Positions 12,535 to 23,642 of a DNA stretch of 64,000 bases are shown here, piece after piece. Positions within the stretch are counted from its first letter, which is position 1, and each line of letters starts with the position of its first letter. The notes under the pieces are model-generated. The model saw only the letters and a list, made by a program, of their open reading frames with translations. It did no database searches and was not told the origin of the DNA. Source of the stretch: Neoscytalidium dimidiatum (Eukaryota > Ascomycota > Dothideomycetes > Botryosphaeriales > Botryosphaeriaceae); assembly GCA_037367355.1 (NCBI GenBank), contig CM074698.1, positions 1,364,001 through 1,428,000 of the forward strand. Reading direction: 5' to 3'. A program made the translations under genes and the position numbers.

Positions 12535-13199
12535 CAGGTAGAAGTCGAGATCCGGAAAACAGGCCTAAGCGCCTATATTACGTGCCGGACCCATATGGAT
12601 TATACTAATCCAAGCCTAATAATCTAACACCACCGATCTAGCTGTCTTAATCCAGCAGCCATAATCTAGATTATAACTAATCTCCTATTATATATAAGCA
12701 TACGTTCTAGATAGCACCTTTAACCTTCGTAGTCAACTTAAAGTTCTACTTAAGACTTAAAGTCTAATTAGTAGTAATAAGGCCTACTAAATTCCTATAT
12801 TACGTAACTTATTATTCTATTATTACTATTAAACGCCGGGCCGTAGATAGATAGGTAGCCATAGACTATCGTATAGAAGAGGCGACCGGCGTATCGCCGG
12901 CGGAACCCTAGCGGCCGGGCGGAGGGCAAAACCCCGACCAAGGCCGACCAACCGAAACCTCCTCTTTATCGAACCGTCTATTTACGAATGCAAGCCTTTC
13001 ATCTCTCTATCGACTTCCTGTCTACCATACGGTCCTTATAAAAAGTATTATAATAAATATACTAGTTTAGTATAATAAATACGCTAGTTTAGCTAGCTAT
13101 TTAATATAAACTTAGCTTTTATATAGATATTAAATAAATAAATAGATAAATTAATTTCTAGACTAAGATAATTTAAAAAAAAGATCTCTAACATAGATG

Positions 13200-13302
13200 C
13201 GACACTGGCAAGATTCGAACTTGCGCACCCGAAGGTACTGGCTAACAACTTCTTTCAGAAGAAAGTAGCAGGCCAGCGCGTTAACCACTCCGCCACAGTG
13301 CC
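13200..13302 (-). tRNA. tRNA-Ser(GCU) with 22-nt intron
   Basis: The minus strand folds as a class II tRNA. The 7-bp acceptor stem pairs GGCACTG with CAGTGTC (one G-U), and the discriminator is G. There is an A-box GTGGCGGAGTGGTTAAC, a long variable arm and a B-box GTTCGAATCTTGC. The anticodon stem CTGGC/GCCAG encloses loop CTGCTA + A with anticodon GCU. A 22-nt intron (13244-13265) sits after base 37, the canonical position. The mature length is about 81 nt, as expected for tRNA-Ser. Confidence 0.92.
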
Positions 13303-14676
13303 TAAAGTCGGCACGATGAAGATCTTAAAGTCTTCGGAGTTCATATGTAATTAGTGAGCCATTTAGTATATATACTGTTCAATACTCGCACCTGTTACAT
13401 GAACACCTCGTAAGAACCCTTGGAAGGTAACTCCTCTCCATAATAATCTACTGGCTCCGCCTAATCACAACTAGTGCAGATCTGACTATAGTACATGCGA
13501 CCAGCGGGGTTCTTGAGGCAATGTGCGCATCTAGACAGCGGAGCTCTGCAAGGAGATTTCCGACTCTTGTCTTCCCTATGCCATTACATGCATGGACTAT
13601 CTGGTACTTCGAAGTCCGCGCATGCCTCTAGTGACTTCTTCCTAACTAGTGTCGGAAACGTAGTCGGGACGGGTGATAATGGCGTTGATCTTTTCAAGAG
13701 CATTTTTGTTGCCGACACCGGCTGTTGTCAAGGCGTGGGTAATCGGAAGGATAGTCGGATCACGGTTGAGTCAGGGCGGCCACATGTCTTGACGGCCGAG
13801 TTACGCATCCAAGACAGATCGAATGACATCGGTACCCCTTGCAGGACAACGATGGAAAGCATGGGGGGAAGGCTGCGAGTGGGTTAGCATTGAAACTTAA
13901 GAACAGTTACTACATTTACCTACCAGGGACGAGGAGGTCCAGGTCAAGGATGAAATTCAGAAAACGAACACCTTCATATGCTTATATGAAGCACCCAGCC
14001 ACTCCATTTGGATAAGTTGTACCTCCGTCCAAAAGTTAACAACTAATTAATAATAGCTAATCAACACTACGAAATCCAATAACATCCACTAGCCTTGAAT
14101 TCCCACAAAACCTTTGCGAGAGTGCCTAGAACTCACTTCTTGTCGTAATGGATAATGTCTACGCAGGCAGTAACAGCTATTACAAGACTCTTAGATTGTC
14201 TTCTACGAAATTTCCAAGTATTGAAAACGTCCATATAAGAGTATGAGTTGTAAAGGCCTTCGAGGTGGATCGAGGGAGTCATCGGAATGACACCGCTTTG
14301 GGACATCGGTGCAAAAGAGTCCCCTACATCTAATTTGCTTTATCATCTTGCGTTTGAAGAAACACATCTTGTAACAAGCTCAGCTTACGGAGCCTTTCCG
14401 GTAACCACGAAGCTTGTACATTTTAAGCCCTGCATGACGCTTAAAATTTCCTAGAACGGCAAAAAGATGCAGATATATCCCGCAGCAGTAACGTAATGTG
14501 AAGTGAGCGGGGAAAGGCCAAGACTGTGCAATTTTGCCTCTATGTAAACAGGTGTGTGGTGATCTCTTTGTATTCAGTCTTCCTATCTACGTGGCAACAT
14601 CTTTGTCGTGAACGTGTGAATTATAACAGGATCGAAGACAAAACACTATGTACCTTTTTTTTTTTTTAAAAGCCAT
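13303..14676. other. Intergenic, no gene seen
   Basis: Between tRNA-Ser and the aminotransferase. A 130-aa frame (13495-13887 plus) has no recognisable domain and an ordinary composition. A poly-T tract (about 14656-14668) lies just beyond the 3' end of the aminotransferase. No repeat or RNA gene is seen. Confidence 0.45.
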
Positions 14677-15996
14677 TCAAGGCGCTTTGTAGCCAACCTC
14701 TGACAGACCAGTCTTGAGAGCGTCAAGAGCATGGTCGATGTCACTCCTACTGGGATCCGTCACACTAACACCCATGTGGCCGAATCGAATGTACTTCGCA
14801 GCGATCTCCTTATGCAAACCGCCAGCGAAGATGACGCCCTTCTGAAGAAGGTTGGGCAGGATCTGAGCTGCCGCAACGCCCTCTGGAAGGTAGATGGCAG
14901 TCATACCGTTAGCCTGATTCTCAGGCTTCTCCGCGAGTTGCTTGAGGCCGAGAGAAGAAACGGTCTGCTTGACCTTCTGTGAAACCTCCCTGTGGCGAGC
15001 GAAACGCTCGTCGAGAGGAGATGCAAGGATTTGGGTCAAGGAGGTGTGGAGAGCGCGGATAAGCTGAGGAGAAGGCGTGGCAAAGTAGGAAGCCTTCTTG
15101 GCCTCGTAATTTTGCATGACTACAGATGAGTGATTAGCATTATCTGCAGATGACAGTAAGAATGAGAGAAACACACTGGGCAGCCAGTTCTTCCAGGAAC
15201 CGAAGTACGAGGTAGGCCTCGTTTTCCTGGCCTTGAACGTCTCAATGGCGCGTCCGGAAGCCATAAGGATGCTGAGGCCAGCGGGGCAGCCGATGGCCTT
15301 CTGGCTGGCCGTGAGAACGACATCGATACCCCAGTCATCGAAGCGGATCTCCTCCGAGCCAACGCTGCACACACCGTCGACGACAATGAGAGTCTCAGGG
15401 CTGACGCGGTGGACCAGCTCGGCCAGAGACTTGATGTCGCTGAGAACACCCGTGGAGGTGTCCACGTGAGTGACGGTAATTAGCTTGTATTTCTTCTCCT
15501 TCAGCGCCTTCTCGACGGAGTCTTGCTGAGGCCGATCACCAATGGGGGCCTTCAGCTGGGTAGGCTTGGCGCCATAGGTGTCGAAGCAGTCGGCGAAGGA
15601 GTCAGCAAAGTATCCGGTGTGGAGCACCAACACCTCATCACCCGGCTCCGTCAAATTGGCGGCGACCTGGTCCCATCCTAGTGTTCCCGAACCCGAGATG
15701 ACGAACGGCTGAGACGCGGGGTTGGTGGTTTGGAACAGCTTCCGAAGGAGGGAGAGAGTCTCGCCGAAAACCGCTACGAAGGGGGCGCCAACATGCGACT
15801 CGCTGCATGGCGGAATTGTCAGTCACCGCTAGGCGGTGCATGCCGGAAGCAACAGGCGGGTGAGTGTGGAGTGAGCGGGCGCATGTCAGAGCGACCGGAA
15901 GGCGTACCTGTAATGACTCATTGCCTGGAGGACGGCATCGTCGAACTCGATGGGGCCCGGGATGAGCAGGGCGGGGTGCGACTCTTGCTGCGACAT
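14677..15996 (-). CDS. AGX1: Alanine-glyoxylate aminotransferase (class V, PLP)
   Basis: Exons 15996-15908, 15802-15177 and 15119-14677 encode 385 aa. The enzyme transfers the amino group of alanine to glyoxylate, giving glycine and pyruvate. The N-terminus has the substrate-pocket motif LLIPGPIEF, then SGSGTLGWDQVAANL; the PLP region has VDGVCSVGSEE and the Schiff-base lysine in TASQKAIG, followed by CPAGLS. The C-terminal domain ends in RFGHMG and HALDALK. Both introns have clear donors (GTACGC, GTGTGT) and AG acceptors with matching phase. No PTS1 is present at the end (GYKAP). It is transcribed away from VPS29 with about 760 bp between starts. The sequence upstream of the chosen ATG has no other in-frame ATG nearby that I could see. 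Confidence 0.94.
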
Positions 15997-16757
15997 GACG
16001 GGGTTGCTGTCTCGTCGACTGGTGCGATCGGGTGGTGCAGCACGCTCGGTGGAGAATGGAGTGTTGAGGGGAGGCTTAACGTCTAAGTGCCTCTCGATGA
16101 GACTTAGACGTGGTCGCGCTCGGGAAGCCAGGTTGGCGGCCGACGTGAGGGAGGGGTAGAGGCTTAAGAGGCGGCGCGGGGTGGCCAGGGTGCCGGTTTC
16201 GGGACGCGTGCTATCGGTGACGTTGTGGAGAGCTGCTCAGGGCCCACTGCACACTGCCAATGCGGACAGTGGAATTTGCAATGGGGATGGAGGCCAGATT
16301 TATGTTTTTCTGAAGGAAGCGGACGAGTGCGACGAAAGTTTCAGAGGGCTCGGTACGTACACTTGCCGATTTCGGGTCCAGTCCGGGGTAAGGTAGTGTC
16401 AGTCGAGGACGTGCTGAAGCGGCTGGACCCGCTGCGGCGAATGCCAGAGGTGCCATTGATGGCTGCTCTTGCAGCAGCGAGCCCGCCCGGGTGCGCCTCC
16501 GGGCCAGAGACTCTTTCCCGCACGAAAACGACCGAGTTGCCTGCGTCCGCGGTGGCATTGTTCTCGAGGGCGCGCGGTGCTTGGCGAGGCCGCTTCCCGC
16601 CCTCTTCTCCGCCCGGAGGCGCGTGCGCGCGCGCGCCGGAGCTCCTGCTTGCCCGCCGCCATCGCCATCGCCATCGCCATCGCCATCGCCATCGCCAGTA
16701 CCAGCACCTCCGTCCGTCAACGCCCTCGCCCTCGAGAAGCGTCCATGCGCCTGCGTC
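15997..16757. other. Shared promoter of AGX1 and VPS29
   Basis: A GC-rich divergent promoter. It has an alternating CG run (about 16621-16637) and the GCCATC microsatellite listed next. The long minus-strand frame 16211-17011 crosses it, but low-complexity Gly/Asp-Arg composition marks it as a shadow. Confidence 0.5.
16658..16697. repeat. GCCATC hexanucleotide microsatellite
   Basis: Six and a half perfect GCCATC copies lie 61-100 bp upstream of the VPS29 start, so they probably fall in its promoter or 5' leader. Copy number in such tracts often varies between strains. Confidence 0.9.
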
Positions 16758-17535
16758 ATGACTTCGAGATTAGTGCTATGTCTCGGTGACCTCTTCATTC
16801 CGGACAGGGCCTCGGTATGCTCCAGCTCTTGCCCCGCAACCTGCCCGTTTCGCCCCGGCTGATGACCTCCGCAGGACATTCCCGCAAAGGTAGACCTCCC
16901 ACTGCGCCCTCGTCCGCCTGCCTTCTGACAGCCTCCCCCTCCCCAGTTCAAGAAGCTTCTCGCCCCGGGCAAAATCGGCCAGATCCTATGTCTTGGTAAC
17001 CTTACCGACAAGGATACCTACGACTTCTTGCGCAGCGTCGCTCCCGACTTGCAGATCGTCAAGGGCGACTTCGATGTCGAAGCTCCGAATCTTGCGCTCT
17101 CTAAGGTCGTCACCCACGGCTCGCTGCGGATCGGCTTCACCCATGGCCACACAATTATCCCGCCTGGTGACCCGGACAGCCTGCTCATCGCTGCTCGCCA
17201 GATGGATGTGGATGTGCTGCTATGGGGCGGCACCCATCGCTTTGAGGCCTACGAGATGGAGGGCAAATTTTTCGTCAACCCGGGCAGTGCTACTGGCGCC
17301 ATGACCACCAATTGGTGGCCCGAGGAGGAGGAACCCACTCCCAGCTTCGTACTCATGGATGTATGCCCAATCGTCGCTCCGCTCTAGGCAGCATCCGACC
17401 GGACTGACGCGTAATTCACAGGTCCAGGGAGACGTCCTGGTGCTCTACGTTTACCAGTTGCGGAAGGACGCCAATGGAAACGAAAATGTGGGAGTGGAGA
17501 AGGTGTCGTTCCGGAAAAATGGAGGTGAAGCCTGA
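16758..17535 (+). CDS. VPS29: Vacuolar protein sorting protein 29 (retromer subunit)
   Basis: Exons 16758-16814, 16875-16889, 16947-17360 and 17422-17535 give 199 aa. Vps29 is the metallophosphoesterase-fold subunit of the retromer core, which recycles sorting receptors from endosomes to the Golgi. The metal-site motifs are GDLFIPDR, CLGNLTD, KGDFD and FTHGH. The human GDLHIPHR reads GDLFIPDR, so two histidines are replaced, as I recall for other fungi; Vps29 acts as a scaffold more than an enzyme. The second exon is a 15-nt micro-exon encoding DIPAK, needed to join the conserved loop. All splice sites are GT-AG and the phase is kept. The start is the first ATG before TSRLVLCLGD. It shares a promoter with AGX1. 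Confidence 0.95.
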
Positions 17536-18677
17536 ACGCAAGTGGAAAATCGTACGGGAAACGAGTTTCGAACAGCGCAATGATACCACGTCTGCCACGC
17601 GCATATTCCCGATCTCCAAACAAACGTGCGACCTTCGAAAATGCGTGACTGCGAGACATTCTCTAGCTCCCTGCTCCTCCCGATCCAAAGCTTATTCGTC
17701 ACCGGTGGCTGGTCTCGGAAATCATGGGAATTGCCTACCCCGCGAATTCGTTCAATTCAGGCCAAGCAATGCGCCCGATTTCCTTGTTGATCCGGTGTGT
17801 TATGGTGGAGCTACTTCGCGCAGCGGAGAGATACGGGATGCTCTTTCGTCGAGCTGACGTCGGGCAAGCAAATAATTGATTAGGGGCTCGTCTGTCTAGC
17901 GCCTCGACATAGAAGCTTATTGTACACATCCATCTGCCCCTTTCCCCGCATGTTGTAGGCCCAGGAATAGGTTGCTCCCGGAAGGTCGATGATAGGGGTC
18001 ACAATAAGCAGCGCCGCTAATGCACTAAGAGTTTAGAAGGATTATTCCTTGAGACGCTCTCGCATGCATCGAAAACGGTCTCGCTCGAAAACACTCGCGG
18101 TCCCTATATTTGGATGGATCTTACACTAAAAACAAAAAATTGCGCAGCGAACATATCTCGGTCGACCGAACTAACTCCATTCCCGCAACGCCTACCTTTC
18201 AACCAAAATGACCAGGAATGGGCAGATCTGCAACTGAATTTGTACTGGGCCACCTCTCGGACATGTGCAATTACGCTCCACAAAAAGAACAGCACTTCAT
18301 CCACCTAGTTACGCCTTTGGTGCGCATTCAAGCGGAAATGGTGGCGCTGCACGAATAAGGGCTGGGAGGAGCGGGTGCTGTGGCCGATATCTCGTGGGCT
18401 GTGGGTTTGAAGTGGGCGACCTCACTCTCCTCTCTGGTTCATGGGATTGATTCCGAGCCAATCAGCGGGCGCTCCACTTCCCCGGTGGGCAACGACGTCT
18501 CAGAGGCCCGGGGCGACCATATGCTCTCTGCATATCATGACGCGTGTTCGGTGGAAGCAATCATTGCCGCACCGCTCGCTGATCACCGGGCGCCCGTTCT
18601 GGTTGGACCGTGATGATCGCGAGGGCGATTCCACCATCGCTGGTGCCTTCTACACCACGCTGGCGATGGTGTCACTA

Positions 18678-18705
18678 GCCCGCAGCCCGCAGCCCGCAGC
18701 CCGCA
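18678..18705. repeat. 7-bp tandem repeat GCCCGCA x4
   Basis: Four perfect heptamer copies in tandem, in intergenic DNA. Confidence 0.9.
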
Positions 18706-19095
18706 CCCCGTCTCGAAAATTTCGTGGCGCGGGTACACAAGCGATAAGGCTGGACTGCACAAGCGGATCTGCAGCCGACGAAAACGGACGCTGGCCTTCG
18801 TGTATCTCGACTCGGACGGGGCGCACACCTGCAATCGGGGTCTTGGGTCCGCAGCTTGCTCGCAAAGTCAACCCTCGGCTCCTTTCCCCCGCAGGTCTTA
18901 TACAGCGTCTGTCAGCAGGCGGGGCTGTCTTGGCTCAGGGATCGGCCCCCTGGCTAGCCAGTTGCGGGCTGCTTGGGTAGTCTTGTGTGTATGGCCAGCA
19001 GCAGGCGTGGATGAAAAGGCTGACGGCAATTTCTGAGATTGCTCGGCCAGGCAGTAGACAGAACTGCCTCAGGCGGTCAAGGCGCACAGGTTCGC

Positions 19096-19130
19096 CAGGG
19101 CAGGGCAGGGCAGGGCAGGGCAGGGCAGGG
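19096..19130. repeat. Pentanucleotide repeat CAGGG x7
   Basis: Seven perfect CAGGG copies about 535 bp before the broken bZIP gene. The G-rich strand has runs of three G spaced by two bases, so G-quadruplex formation is possible. Confidence 0.9.
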
Positions 19131-19664
19131 CGGTGCTGGGAGAAGTGGAGCTTGGGGTGGTAAGCGACACGAGAAGTCGAGTCGGAGAGCAGTCGGTGTT
19201 GGGGTCAAAATTAAGCCCGGGGTCAAGGTGGCTGGTGCTGGAATCATCTCCGCCAGCTTCTGCGCGACCGCATCGAGGTCGTGCCAGAAAGACTAGAACA
19301 GACAACATCGCAGTGTCAGGCCGCTCCACTCCCCTCCCACCGGCCTCGTTCAAGGCACTTTCGTCACCCGCCTTCCAAGATGCGGTCCCTGGCCTCCGTG
19401 TGCCTTGCGTCACTCCAGATCGCAGGCGCCCCGTCGTGCCAGTTCCTCCACGCCGCCTGTCTGCCTTTCGGGGTCGATTCCACGCCTCCGCCTGAAGCCG
19501 TGCCTTTTAAGATGGCCCACTGCCTTTCGCCGTCCTTGACCTCCAACTCCTCATGGCATTCTGATACTCGGATTTCGCCTGTCTAGATCGCAGCATCCAA
19601 CCCTCCACCTTGCGTTCACCCATCCACTAGTTGCTTGCCGGATCGTCCTGTACCCCCATCGGCC

Positions 19665-20659
19665 ATGGCTAGCGTCCAGTGTGTTTTCGGGCAACCGCCG
19701 GGACCATTGCAAAACCACATGAATTTCAATGATCCTTTCCTATCGCTCAACGGCCAGATCACTGCGTCACTGAAAGACCCATTCTTCTCGACCAATCTCT
19801 ACCCGGCGCCGGCTGCGGGATCGGCGACCTCGGACATCTCTCCACCTTCCCTGTCAAGTAGTCCCTGGCAACAAGACACTATCAACCCCGGAGCCCTCGC
19901 CAATACGGATAGTCACCCAGTGTCGCCCTAAATGGTTCCCCAGCACTCCCCATTACCGAGCCATCGAGCACAGCCGCCTCGGAGAATAAGAAGCAGTCGC
20001 ACGCTCCAAGACCAGCCAAGGCCGCAAAGAGCAGCAGCGCGCGTAATAGGACGAAGAAGTGCCCTACGATCAGCAGAAGACGTGCCTTAGGAGATGCCGA
20101 AACAGAACAGGAGTGGACAGAGCGTGAAGAAATGCTACGCAAGAACCAAGAAGCCGTCCACAAATGCCGGGTCAAGAAGAAGGATTGGATGTCCCAAATG
20201 GACAAACAGCATGGAGACCTCGCAGCGCGAAACAAATTCCTCCGCGTCTAACTTGATTTCCTGAGGGAGTCCATCTTCGAGCTGAAAGACTTGGTACAGC
20301 ACACCGACTGCGGCTTCACTCCCATCGAGGCCTACCTCCAGACCGCTGTTGCCGACGTGCAAGCTCGCGTACGATCGCAGTCTTTCACTGACATCCATGT
20401 CAACGCACCACAACTTGCACGCAAAGGTTCGCGGTCCATGTCCGTCCTTACCTACTCCACCGACGTGAGCGAATACGACCGCATGAGTCCTCAGTCTTGG
20501 ATTGGTCTATGCGGCAGGAACTCTCCCGACCCCCATTCAGTGTCCAAGGTCCCAAGACGGGCCAGATCCCAAAAACTTCTAGGTCAACGAGCTCCAGCGG
20601 ATCTGATGCCTCTTCCGTCACTTTTTTTTTTTTTTTTGTTTCCTCGGCTGTTGTTCTAG
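19665..20659 (+). pseudogene. Broken bZIP transcription factor gene (Atf/Ap1-like)
   Basis: The remains span an 88-codon N-terminal frame (from ATG 19665 to TAA 19929-19931), then a second frame (from about 19922) carrying a bZIP. The bZIP has a basic region with KNQEAVHKCRVKKK and a zipper that reads into QHTDCGFTPIEAYL, a block I recall from Atf-type fungal bZIPs. The second frame is cut by a TAA at 20249-20251, just where family members have Glu in the zipper. A third frame near 20497 carries RQELSRPP...SRSTSSSGSD, a tail expected of the same protein. So there are at least one nonsense codon and two frame changes. In the basic region the usual Asn-x-Ala-Ala reads Asn-x-Glu-Ala. No GT-AG intron removes the stop without deleting the basic region. 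A functional spliced gene is unlikely but not excluded. Confidence 0.65.
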
Positions 20660-22348
20660 CTTTCCGATTGAAGATGATGGGTTTTGCTCTGCCTTCGCAC
20701 GAATCCGATTTGATCCACCTTCTCTGTGTCGGATATCATCTTCATACCCTTCATTCACATTTCTGACGGCTCTTGCGCATGGGATCATATTAACCAGCTA
20801 CTGGTAAAGCGGTGAAAGGTCAAGCGTGGCATCCTACTTTTGATGGCGTCATAACAAGAAGGGAACGAGTGATCGGGGGTTTGGAAAGCACGGCGCTGCA
20901 CTCGGGTTCTCTCCTATTTCTGTGTAACGCAATGGATTTTAGTCTAGGCTAGGCTGCAGGCTTGATGAAATGGCCTTCAAGTAGTTAGTTGAGAAAAAAT
21001 GCGAAGAAGAAGCTGAGGTGAAGAAATACGTTCCGAATTTTGTGAAGAGCGGTAACTTGCCTGCACCTAGCCCTCAGTCGACCTTACTATAGGGGCCATG
21101 ACGAGCGGTTCCCCTTTGTTGAGTCTCAGCAGGCACTAAATCAATTTCCCTACGTCTCGAACACCAAGGGTTTTCGCAAGACCGTCGTTGACCCTGTTTT
21201 CCACATTGGGAAAGGACATTATTCTACACCCCTCCCCTTCTCTCCTTCTTAAGACCTGAACTTTATTTCGTGCTCGAAAATCACTTCTTGGACCACTTCA
21301 CTCACAAGATCAAAATTTATCGATATACGCCTGTACAGCTTTGGAATCCTGTGGAATTGTAACACGTCCCATCTGGAGACATCGATCACTCGATGTGGTC
21401 TCTGTTAACAGTGGGGGGTCGCAAAGGCAAACGAGCATCACGGAGTATACTCCGCAGCGTGTGGATACATCTTTGTTGTGGGTATTGCAGCGATCGACCG
21501 GAGGCAGAACACTTGGGAATCGCGGGGCATTTGCCACCTGACAGGGCGCATGCCCTTCTTGCTCTCTTCTCTGCCTATCTCTTTCCAGTGATCGATTAGC
21601 CGGCTACGCTTGAGGTCGTCACAGCATTGTACCCATTAACGGTAACTCTGAGCTTGCTCCGTTCCATAGTACGCCAGTTGGAAGGGACTCCGCAAATGTC
21701 GATATGCCAGTCCCTTCTGCTAGCGCAAACCTTTGCCACTTGAACAACTCGTTCCTGTACCTGTACTCCGCGCCAGGTCATGGTTCCACAACTCGGCAAA
21801 CATGCACAAGGAGACAGTATACTACAAGTCCTGCATACAACAAAGGGCCACGTAAAAAAAAAAAAAAAAAGCTCGAACGAATGATAGAAAAAAGGCACAA
21901 TATTCTCGGGTTACATACTTGGAACTACAATCAGGTCTAAAAAATTTGAGGTATCTTGAAGAAGGCTACGCCTCTCACACGAAGCGCAGTACGAAACAGT
22001 CAAAGCGCCGATGATGGCCAAAAAAAAAAGGAACAAAAAAAAGGATGATAATACAAGATGCAACCAGAAAGCACAAATGACTCCCTAAATGCATGACGCA
22101 AATATTACCGTGACGCCAAGCCCCATGTTAGCTGTGCAGAGGGGGAGAGGAAAAAAAGGGTCCTATACAATGCAAAATCTGTCAAGTCGTGCAGACTTTT
22201 TCCGTCCAGAAATGCCACCAACCAACCGCACTCGCTGCTTGCATGCCTGCTATCGTCGCTTTCCAAAAAAAAAAAAAAAGAAAAAAGAAAAGAGAAGTGC
22301 CAATCCAAGAATCCTGTTATCGTTTCATGGGAAATCTCGTCACTCATT
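20660..22348. other. Intergenic with homopolymer tracts
   Basis: About 1.7 kb between the broken bZIP gene and the glycosyltransferase. Poly-A runs lie near 21855-21870, 22021-22030 and 22266-22279, with a poly-T run just upstream at about 20622-20638. Short frames on both strands have no domain. Nothing else is seen. Confidence 0.45.
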
Positions 22349-23642
22349 TCAGGATATTTGCTGCACTTTCTGCGGTCGCTGTTGGCCATGCGGCTGCTCC
22401 CGTTCCACAGTCTGGGTTTGTAACTCTCTGCCAGGTTTGATGCAGTGGCCCTTGCGACTCACTTCCTGTTGCAACCAGCGCAAACGGTCTATGTCGTTAT
22501 CCCTGAAATCGAACGCTCCGGTCCAGAATCCGCAATCGATGTTGGTCGTCTCTCCGCGCAACTGGACTTGATCCCAGCCGCTCTCGTCAACCGGAGGTAT
22601 GCGGTCCGGCGTCTGCTCGATACCAGCAATCATACTATCGCCAGGAACGTGGTGAAATAACTCCGGGTTGATGCTCCAGCAGCGCAGGCCGTCCGAGATG
22701 CATCCGCGGAGGATTGTGATATCGTATGCGTGGTCACCAGGGCGCGAAGATTCCTTATTGGCGAGCTCAGTCAGCAGGCGGTTGGCCGAATGGCGCGTCA
22801 CGGCGTAGGCAAAGGTGCACAGCGGGAACCGGCTGCGGTGAACCAAGCGGGTGTGCTCCGTCACGTTCAGATTAACCAGCAGCGACGTTGTCCATGGGTG
22901 CAGATTGTCAAAATCCGGCAGGGATTCATCGTGAAAGGCAATGTGGGGAGTGGCCGTCAAGTTTTCCGGGACGACGTGGCCCTTCTCGAAGCCAATGTCC
23001 ATTCCATGCCAATAGTCGCCGCAGTGTCCCATGTATAGCAAGTCCCAGTTCTTGGGGTGTCCGTAGGGGTATTGCGGGTACTTGGCGTCGGGAAGCAGGG
23101 CGCGGATAGCAGATGCGACGAGCGGAATCTGCTGCGATTTCAGGCGGATATCCCAGTCAACGTCGTCTTCGAGGATTAGCGCTGTCTCGGCGCCGGACTT
23201 CAAGAACCTGCAGGAGCATCAGTACAAGTGGCGGGAAGAGAATTGGGGGCGGCGGGCGGGCGCACTCTTTCAGGGCGTGCAGGTGGCCCAGCCAGGCCAG
23301 CAGCGAGCCGCGACCCAGAGTCGAGTTCTCGGGCAGACGAAAGTTCTCCTCGTCCTCCAGGGTCCAGCGCGGCTGCTCTGGTATGTTGATGTCGATTTCG
23401 GTGACATTGGCGGCGTGGATGAGGCCCTTGCGGCGCGGCGAGCCGTCTTTGGAGACGGCGTAGATGCGACCGAAGCCTAGGGTGGCATTGGTCGCAGGAA
23501 TGCCGTGAGCATTGTAGGGGTGCAAGGACGAGCGCAGGCGGTCGGAGAGGGCAGACCAGTAGAAGAAGAGGAAGGCTACGATGGCAGCGGCGACCAGGTA
23601 GCGCAGCGGCCGGCGCGGCAGTGACGTAGGCGAAATGGACAT
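22349..23642 (-). CDS. Glycosyltransferase family 25-like type II membrane protein
   Basis: Exons 23642-23266 and 23207-22349 encode 411 aa. A short basic N-terminus precedes a membrane anchor (about residues 15-31, LVAAAIVAFLFFYWSAL), giving the type II layout of Golgi enzymes. The lumenal part has GFGRIYAVS, a conserved SLLAWLGHLHALKE block, and then SGAETALILEDDVDWD, where the acidic DDVDWD is the expected nucleotide-sugar/metal site. LLYMGHCGDYW and the TFAYAVTRHSANRLL block follow, both usual in the fungal LPS-glycosyltransferase/GT25 group. The intron (59 nt) starts GTGCGC and ends CAG. The ATG at 23642 was chosen because the anchor follows it directly; the frame stays open upstream to 23816. 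Acceptor and sugar are unknown. Confidence 0.85.

Larger units (their letters stand above)
11790..13195. repeat. AT-rich, TpA-rich island resembling RIP-mutated repeat
   Basis: From about 11,790 to 13,195 the composition drops to strongly AT-rich with very frequent TA dinucleotides, most extreme at 12,590-12,840 and 13,040-13,190. Two GC-richer blocks interrupt it (about 12,185-12,560 and 12,835-12,990). No frame longer than about 165 aa exists, and none has a domain. Excess TpA is the expected product of repeat-induced point mutation in Pezizomycotina, so this looks like an old inactivated repeat. It ends exactly against a tRNA gene, a frequent neighbourhood for fungal retroelements. Confidence 0.6.
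17536..19664. other. Long intergenic region upstream of the broken bZIP gene
   Basis: About 2.1 kb with no supportable gene. A CCAAT box with neighbouring bases CCAATCA lies near 18458. Two small tandem repeats are listed separately. Open frames up to 179 aa (18441-18980 plus) lack domains. The last few hundred bases are pyrimidine-rich and may be the old promoter of the bZIP gene. Confidence 0.45.

Noticed and set aside
13495..13887. 130-aa plus-strand frame downstream of the tRNA
   Set aside because: No domain, no splice partner, no signal peptide; likely chance.
16211..17011. 266-aa minus-strand frame across the AGX1/VPS29 promoter
   Set aside because: It contains the GCCATC microsatellite as a Gly/Asp run and overlaps VPS29 exons; composition shadow.
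20180..20270. Intron to remove the TAA in the bZIP zipper
   Set aside because: The only upstream GT sites lie in the basic region, so splicing would delete the DNA-binding part.
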